Source of the DNA: Streptomyces vinaceus | GTDB taxonomy: Bacteria > Actinomycetota > Actinomycetes > Streptomycetales > Streptomycetaceae | Reading direction: 5' to 3' | DNA length: 64,000 bases | Assembly: GCF_008704935.1 (NCBI RefSeq) | Contig: NZ_CP023692.1 | Location: 2,861,001 to 2,925,000, forward strand | Shown: in pieces, positions 45,442 to 53,849 of the stretch | How the letters are laid out: every line of letters starts with the position of its first letter | Numbering within the stretch: position 1 is the stretch's first letter | Notes under the pieces: generated by a model | Databases searched by the model: none | Told to the model about the DNA's origin: nothing | Seen by the model: only the letters and a program-made list of their open reading frames with translations | Made by a program: the position numbers and the translations under genes

Positions 45442-46719
45442 TCAGGAGGCCGCGCCGGCCTTCCAGTCCGCCCAGCTCATGTTCCAGCCGTTGAGGCCGT
45501 TGTCCGGCTTGATGGTCTTGTCCGGCGAGTTGACCACCGTGACCACGTCACCGATGAGCGAGTTGTCGTAGAACCAGGCCGCCGGCTGGTTCGGGTCGTT
45601 GGCACCCTGGGCGTCGTTCAGACCGACACAGCCGTGGCTCGTGTTCACGCTGCCGAAGATCGAGTCCGATCCCCAGTAGTTGCCGTGGATGAACGTGCCG
45701 GACTGGGACAGCCGCATCGCGTGCGGGACGTCCTTGATGTCGTACTCGCCCTTGCCCTCGCTGTTCTTGAAGCCGACGGTGGAGCCGTCCATGCGGGTCT
45801 CCTTGAACTTCTCGGAGATCACCATCTGGCCGTTGTACGTCGGGTTCTCCGGGGAGCCCGCCGAGATCGGGATGGTCTTGAGGACCGCGCCGTCCCGGGT
45901 GACGGTCATCTTCTTCGTCTTCGCGTCGACCGTCGAGACCTGACTGCGGCCGATCTTGAAGGTGGCGGTCCGGTTCTGCACGCCCTTGACGCCGGGGGCG
46001 CCCTGCACCCCGTCCAGCGCCAGCTTCAGCGTGACGGTGGAGCCGGCCTGCCAGTACTGCTCGGGGCGGAAGTCCAGGCGCTGCGCGCTGAACCAGTGCC
46101 CGACGACCTCCTGGCCGCTGCTGGAAGTGACGGTGATCGCCGCCTGGACCGCCTTCTGGTCCTTGATCGCCTTGTTGAAGGTGATCGAGACCGGCATGCC
46201 CACGCCGACGGTCTGGCCGTCGTCCGGTATGAACGAGCCGACGAAGCTGTTCTCCGGGGAGACGGTGGTGAAGGAGGCGTTCTCGTGCGCCTCCTTGCCC
46301 GCCTCGTCCTTGGCGGTCGCGGACAGGGCGTACTTCGTGGAGCGCTTCAGCGCGGCGTCCGGCTTCCAGCTCTTGCCGTCGGCGGCTATCTTGCCCGCCA
46401 CGGCCGCGCCCTCGGAGGTCTTCAGCTCGACCGTCGTGAGGGTGCCGTCGGTGACGGCGACATTGGCGGCGTCGTTCAGGCCGACATTGGTCGCGCCGTC
46501 CTTCGGCGTGATCGTTATCTTGGCCTTGGAGGCGTCCTTGGCCGCGGCCGCGTCCACGTCCGACTGGGACTTGCTGCTGCTCGTGTCGCCGCCCTTGGCC
46601 TTGCCGTCGTCGTCGCCACCGCCGCAGGCCGAGAGCACCAGCACGCCACCGAGTACGGCGGATATGGCCACCAGGGACCTCCTCCGCCGCTTCTTGTCCG
46701 TCCTCACACGCCACTCCAT
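45442..46719 (-). CDS. L,D-transpeptidase lipoprotein (Ldt)
   Basis: 425 residues from ATG 46719; GTG 46707 (VRTDKKRRRR), with GGAG upstream, may be the real start. A signal peptide ends in lipobox VLSAC (Cys about 32). Two Ig-like domains follow (ITITPKDGATNVGLNDAANVAV and FVGSFIPDDGQTVGVGMPVSI), then a YkuD catalytic domain with HGNYW and the active-site SHGCVGL. It forms 3-3 cross-links in peptidoglycan, outside the membrane. The C-terminal tail NGWNMSWADWKAG is typical of actinobacterial Ldt. Confidence 0.94.
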   Translation of the reverse strand: MEWRVRTDKKRRRRSLVAISAVLGGVLVLSACGGGDDDGKAKGGDTSSSKSQSDVDAAAAKDASKAKITITPKDGATNVGLNDAANVAVTDGTLTTVELKTSEGAAVAGKIAADGKSWKPDAALKRSTKYALSATAKDEAGKEAHENASFTTVSPENSFVGSFIPDDGQTVGVGMPVSITFNKAIKDQKAVQAAITVTSSSGQEVVGHWFSAQRLDFRPEQYWQAGSTVTLKLALDGVQGAPGVKGVQNRTATFKIGRSQVSTVDAKTKKMTVTRDGAVLKTIPISAGSPENPTYNGQMVISEKFKETRMDGSTVGFKNSEGKGEYDIKDVPHAMRLSQSGTFIHGNYWGSDSIFGSVNTSHGCVGLNDAQGANDPNQPAAWFYDNSLIGDVVTVVNSPDKTIKPDNGLNGWNMSWADWKAGAAS

Positions 46720-46865
46720 CGTTGCCAGAACCCCCGAGCTTCCCCCGGCCAGCGCCGGGTGGTGCCCCGATCAAGGCAGGGAGACAGGCCCCCTGCCTCG
46801 CACCAGTCAACGCGTTCCGGGCCCGGACGGTTCCACATCACGTTTGAATGTGGGCAACCACACGG

Positions 46866-47210
46866 TCAGGCGTTGTCGGTCGTCTCTTCGTCGTACTCCC
46901 CATCTTCCTCGCCGAGGTCCCACTCCATCGACTCGGGGTCGTATTCGACGGGCTCGCTGCTCCAGGAGGCCTGGGCCAGCTCCACGCCGGGGATGTCCGC
47001 GACCAGGTCAGTGGGGTCGACTAGGTACGCGAGCGCCTCCGATTCGTCTTCCCGTACGGCCGATTCGGCGTGGCCGCGCTCCTCGTCCGGCATGAACTCG
47101 TCGGCCTCGATGTGCGCGAGTGCGGCGCCGGTGAGCGCCTCGGCGTCGGGCACCTCCAGTACCAAATCAACGCGAAGGCGGACGTATCGTGATGTGTCAG
47201 AAGGGTTCAT
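46866..47210 (-). CDS. Acidic hypothetical protein
   Basis: 114 residues from ATG 47210 (MNPSDTSRYVRLRVDLVLEV); the longer frame to 47327 runs into the promoter of the divergent gene. It has one beta-alpha unit (LVLEVPDAEALTGAALAHIE) and a strongly acidic C-terminal half (EYDPESMEWDLGEEDGEYDEETTD). No signal or membrane segment. Conserved in Streptomyces from memory; function unknown. Confidence 0.68.
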   Translation of the reverse strand: MNPSDTSRYVRLRVDLVLEVPDAEALTGAALAHIEADEFMPDEERGHAESAVREDESEALAYLVDPTDLVADIPGVELAQASWSSEPVEYDPESMEWDLGEEDGEYDEETTDNA

Positions 47211-47317
47211 ACGACGGAGACTAAGCCCGCGGCAGCCCCGACTTTCCCACGACCCGCCCTTGTCCGTAGCATCACCGCACACGGCCAATTCGCTGCGTCC
47301 GCAAGGGGGATCGCACC

Positions 47318-47710
47318 GTGTCCGCACGTCGTCCGCTGCTCACCGCTCTCGGAGCGACCACCCTCCTCGCCGCCCTGTGGTTCGTCCCCTCGGCCGGCGC
47401 AACCGCACCGGGGCCCACGGGATCCGATCCCTCCGCCTCCACCACGTCCTCCGGTTCCGGTTCGGATTCCGGTTCCGATTCCGCCGCGCCCGGGTCCGCC
47501 AACACGGCCGGGGCCGGTTCGGTGACCACGCTGGTCTCCGGTTCCCACGACGGCTCCGGCGACGCCGCGCAGAGCGCCGGCCAGGTTCCGCTGGGCCTCG
47601 CCGACACCGGCGGCATCGACACCACCCCGTACCTGCTGGGCGGCACGCTCTGCCTGGGCCTCGGGGCCGGGTTCGTCACCTTCTCCGTACGCCGCTCGCA
47701 GGCGGCGTAG
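47318..47710 (+). CDS. Secreted LAXTG protein, putative sortase E substrate
   Basis: 130 residues from GTG 47318. A signal peptide (about 1-28, ending PSAGAT) is followed by a serine/glycine/aspartate-rich low-complexity region. The cell-wall sorting signal follows: LADTGG (about 95-100), a hydrophobic stretch (TPYLLGGTLCLGLGAGFVTF) and a basic end (RRSQAA). Streptomyces class E sortases recognise LAXTG, as in long chaplins. Likely covalently attached to the wall; no functional domain is visible. Confidence 0.75.
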   Translation: MSARRPLLTALGATTLLAALWFVPSAGATAPGPTGSDPSASTTSSGSGSDSGSDSAAPGSANTAGAGSVTTLVSGSHDGSGDAAQSAGQVPLGLADTGGIDTTPYLLGGTLCLGLGAGFVTFSVRRSQAA

Positions 47711-47730
47711 GCCCCCGGGCCCGTACGCCA

Positions 47731-47762
47731 GTACGTCTGTACGTCTGTACGTCTGTACGTCA
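47731..47762. repeat. Tandem repeat GTACGTCT x3 plus GTACGTCA
   Basis: Four 8-bp units lie head to tail in the gap after the LAXTG gene. Short, no spacers, probably replication slippage; could vary in number between strains. Confidence 0.65.
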
Positions 47763-47793
47763 ATACGCTCGTACGCCCGCACCGGCCGACGCC

Positions 47794-47832
47794 GAAGGGC
47801 CGTCCCGGAAAGACTTCCCGGGACGGCCCTTC
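47794..47832. terminator. Bidirectional terminator
   Basis: GAAGGGCCGTCCCGG (47794-47808) and its exact complement (47818-47832) flank a 9-nt loop, between convergent LAXTG and hutH genes. Confidence 0.78.
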
Positions 47833-47868
47833 GCGGTACCTGTACGGCCGCCGGCCGCCGACCGCCCG

Positions 47869-49416
47869 CTAGGCGAGCGGGCCCGTGACCGGCTCCACCG
47901 CTGCGACGAGGCCGCCGGAGCGGACGAACGCGTCGGCCGCGGCCAGGTCGGGGGCGAGGAAACGATCCGGCCCGGGACCCTCCACACCGGCCGCCCGAGC
48001 CGCCGCGATGGCCGCCCGGCTCGCCGGGGCCGGGGTCAGCCCGTGCCGCAGCTCGATGGCCCGGGTGGCCGCGTACAGCTCGATGGCGATGATCCGGGTC
48101 AGGTTGTCGACGGCGGTACGGAGCTTGCGCGCGGCCGACCAGCCCATCGAGACGTGGTCCTCCTGCATGGCGGAGGACGGGATCGAGTCGGCGGAGGCCG
48201 GCACGGCCAGCCGCTTCATCTCGCTGACCAGGGCGGCCTGCGTGTACTGCGCGATCATCAGACCGGAGTCGACGCCGGCGTCGTCCGCGAGGAACGGCGG
48301 CAGCCCGTGCGAGCGGTTCTTGTCGAGCAGCCGGTCGGTGCGGCGCTCGGCGATGGAGCCGAGGTCGGCCGCGGCGATCGCCAGGAAGTCCAGGACGTAC
48401 GCCACCGGCGCGCCGTGGAAGTTGCCGTTGGACTCCACGCGCCCGTCGGGCAGCACCACCGGGTTGTCGACGGCCGAGGCCAGCTCGCGCGAGGCGACGA
48501 GGGCGGCGTGCGCCATGGTGTCGCGGCCGGCGCCGGCCACCTGCGGGGCGCAGCGCACCGAGTAGGCGTCCTGCACGCGCGGGGCGGACTCCTCCTGGAA
48601 GTGCCCGGTGAGCCCGGATCCCTCCAGGACGGCGGCCATGTTGGCGGCGGAGGCGCCCTGGCCCGGGTGCGGGCGGATGGCGTGCAGCTCGGGCGCGAGC
48701 ACCTTCTCGGTGCCGAGCAGCGCCTCCAGGGTCAGCGCGGCGGTGATGTCGGCCGACTTGTAGAGCTTGTCGAGGTCGGCGAGGGCCATGACCAGCATGC
48801 CGAGCATGCCGTCGGTGCCGTTGAGGAGGGCGAGGCCCTCCTTCTCCTTGAGCTCGACGGGCCGGATCCCGGCCTCGGCGAGCAGCTCGCCGGCGGGGCG
48901 CACGACCCCGTCCGGACCCTCGGCGTCGCCTTCGCCCATCAGGGTGAGCGCGCAGTGCGAGAGCGGCGCGAGGTCGCCGGAGCAGCCGAGCGAGCCGTAC
49001 TCGTGGACGACGGGCGTGATGCCCGCGTTGAGCACGTCGACCATCGTCTGCGCGACGGACGGCCGGACGCCGGTGTGGCCGGAGGCGACGGTCTTCAGGC
49101 GCAGGAACATCAGGGCGCGCACGACCTCCCGCTCGACGCGCGGGCCCATGCCGGCGGCGTGCGAGCGGACGATGTTGCGCTGGAGCTGGGCGCGCAGCTC
49201 GGGGCTGATGTGCCGGGAGGCGAGGGCGCCGAAGCCGGTGGACACCCCGTAGACGGGTTCGGGCTTGGCGGCGAGGGCGTCGACGATCTCGCGGGCGCGG
49301 GCGAGGGCGTCGAGCGCCTCGCCGGACAGCTCGATCCGCGCGTTGCCGCGGGCGACGGCGATGACGTCCTCGGCGGTGGTCCCGGACGTCCCCACCACGA
49401 CAGTGTGCATATCCAT
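47869..49416 (-). CDS. hutH: Histidine ammonia-lyase
   Basis: 515 residues from ATG 49416. Fumarase/aspartase-fold lyase: YGVSTGFGALASRHI, GSLGCSGDLAPLSH containing the self-forming MIO group, LLNGTDGML and QEDHVSMGWSAARKL. It removes ammonia from histidine to give urocanate, the first step of histidine breakdown. The MIO triad reads Cys145-Ser146-Gly147 in place of the common Ala-Ser-Gly. No other hut genes are next to it, typical of Streptomyces. Confidence 0.93.
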   Translation of the reverse strand: MDMHTVVVGTSGTTAEDVIAVARGNARIELSGEALDALARAREIVDALAAKPEPVYGVSTGFGALASRHISPELRAQLQRNIVRSHAAGMGPRVEREVVRALMFLRLKTVASGHTGVRPSVAQTMVDVLNAGITPVVHEYGSLGCSGDLAPLSHCALTLMGEGDAEGPDGVVRPAGELLAEAGIRPVELKEKEGLALLNGTDGMLGMLVMALADLDKLYKSADITAALTLEALLGTEKVLAPELHAIRPHPGQGASAANMAAVLEGSGLTGHFQEESAPRVQDAYSVRCAPQVAGAGRDTMAHAALVASRELASAVDNPVVLPDGRVESNGNFHGAPVAYVLDFLAIAAADLGSIAERRTDRLLDKNRSHGLPPFLADDAGVDSGLMIAQYTQAALVSEMKRLAVPASADSIPSSAMQEDHVSMGWSAARKLRTAVDNLTRIIAIELYAATRAIELRHGLTPAPASRAAIAAARAAGVEGPGPDRFLAPDLAAADAFVRSGGLVAAVEPVTGPLA

Positions 49417-49492
49417 ATTCAGCACCCTACGGACTGAATCGCTTCATGTCACTAGCGAGTTTCACGGGCGCCCCTTACGTCGCCTGCACGGC

Positions 49493-50608
49493 TCACGCCC
49501 GGCCCCGGAAGCGGCGGCGCTCCCCGGCCGCCTCCCGCGGGGCGGCGTCGGCCAGGCGGACGACGGCGGTGTCCCGGCCGGCGACGACGGGCTTCGGGGA
49601 GCGGGCGGCCTTGGCCTTGTACTGGGCGGCGTCGGCCAGCCGGAACAGCCTCCGGGAGGACTTCACGGGCCCGATCGGGTCCCCGGTCGAGGCCACCCCG
49701 CAGGCCACCCCCTCCCCGAGGTCCAGCTCGGCCGCGCGCAGGCACAGCTCCTCGGTGACCCGTACCACCTCGTCGGCCGGGGGCCCCACGCTGACCAGGC
49801 AGAACTCGTCGCCGCCGAGGCGGGCGGCGAGCGCGCCGGGCAGCATGGCCCCGCAGAGGCTGAGCACGGACCCGAACCGCTCCAGCAGCCGGTCGCCCAT
49901 GGCGTGGCCGAGGGTGTCGTTGACCTTCTTGAGCCCGTTCAGGTCGCAGACGACCAGGCTGACCACGGCGGCGCCCCGCCGGTGCTCCTCCAGGGCCTCG
50001 TCGAGCCGTATGTCGACGGCTCGGCGGTTGGCGAGGCCGGTCAGGGGGTCGGTGAAGGCGAGGCGGCGGGCCTCTTCGAGCCGCTCGTTCTGGGCGAGGC
50101 CGGCGGCGACCACGGCCGCCAGGACGGTCGCGAACTCGGCGTCGTCCTCGTCGAAGTCGGGCAGGCCGGCGTCGCGGGCGACGTACAGCTCGCCCCAGGC
50201 GCGGCCGCTGAGCACGATGGGCGCCACGACGCAGGTGCCGCGCCCGCGGCGGCGCAGGGCCTCCCCGCGCCGCCCGGGGCGGCCGCCGCCGGCGGCTTCC
50301 ACCCAGGCGTGCGGGCCGCCGCCCCCGGCCCAGCGCTCGTGCAGGAACTCGGTGATCTCGGGAAAGTCGTGGACGGGATAGGACTCGTCCTCGGGGAACT
50401 CCTCCTCCCCGCCGCGCAGCGCGCCCTCGTTCACGAGCACGCGCAGCCGCCCCCGCTCCCGCTCCCAGGCGGAGATCGCGGCGAACGAGCCGTCCAGTGC
50501 GAGCCGGGCCCCGCGGGCGGCGGCCCGTACGCTGTCCCGCGGCGCGCATGCGGCGGCCATGGCCTGCGCCAGGCCCACGACGGCTCGCAGCCGCCCGTCG
50601 ACTCCCAT
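49493..50608 (-). CDS. cdgE: GAF-GGDEF diguanylate cyclase (CdgE-like)
   Basis: 371 residues from ATG 50608. A GAF-like sensor (about 15-175) precedes a GGDEF domain with FTDPLTGLANRRAVD, CDLNGLKKVNDTLGHAMGDRLL and the intact active loop RLGGDEF. The RxxD inhibition site five residues upstream is not seen (PGALAARLGGDEF). It should make c-di-GMP, which in Streptomyces locks BldD and delays sporulation. Position next to hutH matches CdgE of S. coelicolor from memory. Soluble. Confidence 0.88.
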   Translation of the reverse strand: MGVDGRLRAVVGLAQAMAAACAPRDSVRAAARGARLALDGSFAAISAWERERGRLRVLVNEGALRGGEEEFPEDESYPVHDFPEITEFLHERWAGGGGPHAWVEAAGGGRPGRRGEALRRRGRGTCVVAPIVLSGRAWGELYVARDAGLPDFDEDDAEFATVLAAVVAAGLAQNERLEEARRLAFTDPLTGLANRRAVDIRLDEALEEHRRGAAVVSLVVCDLNGLKKVNDTLGHAMGDRLLERFGSVLSLCGAMLPGALAARLGGDEFCLVSVGPPADEVVRVTEELCLRAAELDLGEGVACGVASTGDPIGPVKSSRRLFRLADAAQYKAKAARSPKPVVAGRDTAVVRLADAAPREAAGERRRFRGRA

Positions 50609-50634
50609 CACCCCAGATTAGGGAGTTTTGCCCC

Positions 50635-51417
50635 CTAGTGCCCCGGCCAGTTCGGGCGGCGCTTCTCGTTGAAGGCCGCCACGCCCTCCGCGCGGTCTCC
50701 CGAGAAGGCCACCGTCCGCCAGGCCGCGTCCTCGATCTCCAGGCCCGCCGCCAGGTCCATCCCGTGGCCCAGGCGCAGGGCCCGCTTCGCCGCCCGCAGG
50801 CCCACCGGGGAGTTCGCCGCTATACGGGCCGCCAGCGCGAGCGCCTCCGCCCGGTCCGTACCCGCCGCGACCACCGAGTCGACCAGGCCCAGCGACAGCG
50901 CCTCCGCCGCCTCCACCCGCCGCGCCGTGAAGATCAGCTCCGCCGCCCGCGCCGCGCCGACCCGCCGCGGCAGCAGCTGCGTACCGCCGCCGCCCGGGAT
51001 CACGCCCACCGAGACCTCCGGCAGGCCGACCACCGCGCTCTCGTCCGCCACGATCACGTCGCAGGCCAGCGCCAGCTCGAAGCCGCCGCCCAGGGCGAAG
51101 CCGTGCACCGCCGCGATCGTGGGCATCGGCAGCTCCAGTACGCCCCCGTACGCGCCCCGCGTGGTCGGCCGCTGGCGCACCAGCTCCGCGTCCGAGAGGG
51201 AATTGCGCTCCTTGAGGTCGGCGCCGACGCAGAACGCCCGCTCCACCGCCGACGACAGCACGACCACCCGCACCGAGGCGTCCGCCGCGAGCTCCGCGCA
51301 CGCGTCGCCGATGGCCCGCGCCATCTCCGTCGACACGGCGTTCATCGCCTTCGGCCGGTCCAGGACCAGCTCCGCGACCCCGTCGTCATGCCGGCGCACA
51401 GCCACGAACTCAGACAC
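50635..51417 (-). CDS. Enoyl-CoA hydratase/isomerase family protein
   Basis: 260 residues from GTG 51417, with GGGAGGG upstream. Crotonase fold: LVLDRPKAMNAVS, the oxyanion-hole segments FCVGADLKERN and AAVHGFALGGGFELALACD, and GLPEVSVGVIPGGGGTQLLPRRVG with a candidate catalytic glutamate. It hydrates trans-2-enoyl-CoA in fatty or amino acid breakdown. The GGDEF cyclase gene follows 26 bp downstream on the same strand, so they may share a transcript. Confidence 0.9.
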   Translation of the reverse strand: MSEFVAVRRHDDGVAELVLDRPKAMNAVSTEMARAIGDACAELAADASVRVVVLSSAVERAFCVGADLKERNSLSDAELVRQRPTTRGAYGGVLELPMPTIAAVHGFALGGGFELALACDVIVADESAVVGLPEVSVGVIPGGGGTQLLPRRVGAARAAELIFTARRVEAAEALSLGLVDSVVAAGTDRAEALALAARIAANSPVGLRAAKRALRLGHGMDLAAGLEIEDAAWRTVAFSGDRAEGVAAFNEKRRPNWPGH

Positions 51418-51442
51418 GAAAGACCCTCCCGGTTAACGAACG

Positions 51443-52630
51443 TTACCCGGGGATCTTAGGCTTCCGCCGGGTCAGCGACCAGGGCTCCACGACCCCCAGA
51501 CCGCGCACCGGCCGCTGCCACATCGGCTGGAGCGCGAAGCGGTACGCCTTCCCGCCGCCCTCCTCCGCCTCGGCCTCCTTCTCGGAGACCGGCGCCGCGC
51601 CCGTCCGGCCCAGTTCCTCCGCCATCGCCCCGTCGACGAGCACCGCGTCCTTCGGCGCTATCGACGTCAGCCGCGAGGCCAGGTTCACGGTGGTGCCGAA
51701 GACGTCGCCCATCCGGGTCGTCACCGTCCCGAACGCCATGCCCACGCGCAGCTCCGGCATCTGGGCGTCCGCTTCCATCGTCTCGATCAGCCGCAGCGCG
51801 ATCTCCGCCGCCGTCGCCGCGTCGTCGGCGCAGTACAGCACCTCGTCGCCCAGCGTCTTGATCAGCCGGCCGCCGTGCGCGGCCACCAGGTCGGCCGAGG
51901 TCGTCTCGAAGGACTCGACGAGCTCGCCGAGCTCCTCCTCCTCCAGCCGCCGCGTCAGGCGCGTGAAGCCGACCAGGTCCGCGAAGCCCACCGCGAGCCG
52001 CCGGTCGACCATCTCCTCGTCGTCCGCCACCTGCACCACGCGGCCGGTGGCCGCCGCCAGCTGGCGGCGCCACACGTAGACGAGGAACTCCTCCAGCTCC
52101 GGCAGCAACAGCTCGACCAGCGGGTACGTGACCTCCGTACGGGTCATCCCCGGCTCCGGCGGCTCCGTCAGACCCTCCAGGAAGGAATCGATCTGCCATT
52201 CCGCCAGCCGGGCGGTGGTCTGCCCGGTGGACCGCGCCACCTGCACGGCCATCGGCTCGCTCAGCAGCCCGGCCTCGACCAGGCCGGCGAGGCGGCGCAG
52301 CGCCAGTACGTCGGCCTCCGTCAGGGCCTTGGCCTGGCCGATGTCCGCGAAGCCCATGGCCCGCCAGAAGCGGGAGGCGAGCTCCATTGAGACCCCGGCG
52401 CTGCGGGCCGCCTGGAACGGGGTGTACCGGCGCTCCGCGCCCAGGATCAACTGCTCCAGGCGGATGGCGAGCGGGTCGGCCGTCGGCTGCGCCGTGTGGT
52501 CGACCTCGTGGTGGGGAGTGTGCTGGTCGCGTCCGATCGGGGTGCCGGGACTGCCGGCCCCCTGGCCGGACTGGCCCGTACCACCCGTCCGGGAGGCGGA
52601 CGCGCCGGACGTAGGGTCGTCGACGGTCAA
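51443..52630 (-). CDS. cya: Class III adenylate cyclase, Rv1264-like
   Basis: 395 residues. TTG 52630 is taken as start because AGGAGG lies six bases upstream; an ATG at 52648 lacks a ribosome site. An N-terminal helical regulatory region (YTPFQAARSAGVSMELASRFWRAMGF, EADVLALRRLAGLVEAGLL) resembles the autoinhibitory domain of pH-responsive Rv1264, also about 397 residues. The catalytic part has metal sites FADLVGFT and KTLGDEVLY, and transition-state residues in VNLASRL. It makes cAMP, the ligand of Crp, needed for germination in Streptomyces. Cytoplasmic. Confidence 0.92.
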   Translation of the reverse strand: MTVDDPTSGASASRTGGTGQSGQGAGSPGTPIGRDQHTPHHEVDHTAQPTADPLAIRLEQLILGAERRYTPFQAARSAGVSMELASRFWRAMGFADIGQAKALTEADVLALRRLAGLVEAGLLSEPMAVQVARSTGQTTARLAEWQIDSFLEGLTEPPEPGMTRTEVTYPLVELLLPELEEFLVYVWRRQLAAATGRVVQVADDEEMVDRRLAVGFADLVGFTRLTRRLEEEELGELVESFETTSADLVAAHGGRLIKTLGDEVLYCADDAATAAEIALRLIETMEADAQMPELRVGMAFGTVTTRMGDVFGTTVNLASRLTSIAPKDAVLVDGAMAEELGRTGAAPVSEKEAEAEEGGGKAYRFALQPMWQRPVRGLGVVEPWSLTRRKPKIPG

Positions 52631-52851
52631 GGGCCGCCTCCTGTCCATTCCGTGCGCACTGCCCTGCCGAACCGGGTGATCACCGGTAGGACCGGGATCG
52701 CCTAAACCATACGGCAGGTGTGCCGTAGCTCACTCCCCACTCCCCGCGGCGGGGGCCGCGACGCCGGGCCGGCCAGGGGGCGCCCCCAGGGGGTGTCCGG
52801 CGGGCCATGGCCGGGTCCGGGGCGGACCGACCCCGATCCGAAGGACACTCC

Positions 52852-53718
52852 CTAGCGCACCGACCTCAGGTGCACCACGTCCCCGGCTCCCACGGCCTCG
52901 TGCTCGCCCTCGGCCGTACGGACGACGAGCCGCCCGTCCGCGTCGACCGCTTCGGCCGTACCGGTGAGCGTGCGCCCGCCGGGCAGGTCGGCGCGTACGT
53001 GCCGGCCCAGGGTCACGCAGTCCGCCGCGTACGCCTCCTGGAGCCCGCTGGCGGCCGGATCGCCGCCCGCCGCCCGCCAGTCCCCGTACCACTGCTCCAG
53101 GGCCCGCAGTACGGCCTTGAGCAGGGGTTCCCGGTCCGTCACGGTGGCCTTGGCCAGGACCAGCGACCCGGCTTCCGGCACCGGCAGCTCGTCCTCGGTC
53201 AGGGTCACGTTGAGCCCGATCCCGATGACGACGCCGTCGCCGACGCGCTCCGCCAGGATGCCGCCGGTCTTGCGCTCCTCGCCGTTCACGTGGACGAGCA
53301 GGTCGTTGGGCCACTTGAGGACCGTGTCCACGCCGGCGGCCCGCGACAGCCCGCTCGCGGCGGCCACCCCGGCCAGCAGGGTCAGCCACCCCCACCGCTC
53401 CTGCGGTACGGAGTCGCCCGGCTTGAGCAGCACGGAGAAGAAGAGCCCGGACCGGGGCGGCGCGACCCAGCTCCGGTCGAGCCGGCCGCGCCCGGCGGTC
53501 TGCTCCTCGGCGACGAGCACGGCCCCCTCGGGCAGCCCCCCGGCCCGGGCCGCGAGATCGGTGTTGGTGGACCCGGTGGAGGCGACCACCTCCAGGGAGG
53601 TCCACAGCCCCCCGTCGCTCACGAGGGCCCGCTCCAGCGCGGCGCCCCCCAAAGGCGGCCGCTCAAGGTTCGACCAACGACCGGCGGAAGCCGCACCTGA
53701 TGCATCTGATGGCGTCAT
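52852..53718 (-). CDS. birA: Biotin-[acetyl-CoA carboxylase] ligase, no DNA-binding domain
   Basis: 288 residues from ATG 53718 (MTPSDASG); upstream extension has no similarity. Catalytic domain: VVASTGSTNTDLA, the adenylate loop EEQTAGRGRLDRSWVAP, and LKWPNDLLV with the biotin lysine, KTGGILAE, VIGIGLNV, then a small C-terminal SH3-like domain. It lacks the helix-turn-helix of E. coli BirA, so it cannot be the repressor. It biotinylates the carboxylase subunit encoded at 57476 and lies divergent from pccB. Confidence 0.93.
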   Translation of the reverse strand: MTPSDASGAASAGRWSNLERPPLGGAALERALVSDGGLWTSLEVVASTGSTNTDLAARAGGLPEGAVLVAEEQTAGRGRLDRSWVAPPRSGLFFSVLLKPGDSVPQERWGWLTLLAGVAAASGLSRAAGVDTVLKWPNDLLVHVNGEERKTGGILAERVGDGVVIGIGLNVTLTEDELPVPEAGSLVLAKATVTDREPLLKAVLRALEQWYGDWRAAGGDPAASGLQEAYAADCVTLGRHVRADLPGGRTLTGTAEAVDADGRLVVRTAEGEHEAVGAGDVVHLRSVR

Positions 53719-53799
53719 GCAAGCCAGATTAGGTGTGTCAAACGCCGCACTGCCGAGCGCCATGCCCGCCGATACGCTACGCACCAGTAGCCAGCAGTA

Positions 53800-53813
53800 G
53801 TCAATCAATTGAC
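53800..53813. promoter_or_regulatory. GTCAAT-CA-ATTGAC palindrome between birA and pccB
   Basis: A perfect 14-bp inverted repeat in the 131-bp divergent promoter region, 37 bp before pccB. It includes a leftward TTGACT that, with TAGCGT 19 bp further, could be the birA promoter. AT-rich for this genome. Confidence 0.42.
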
Positions 53814-53849
53814 CAGGCAGTTGAGACCACACAGGGAGCCGCGACCCCG

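Noticed and set aside
47731..47762. Possible CRISPR-like array
   Set aside because: Units are 8 bp with no spacers; a slippage tract.
45346..49437. 1363-residue plus-strand frame
   Set aside because: Runs antisense to the L,D-transpeptidase and hutH genes and through terminators; no domain in it.
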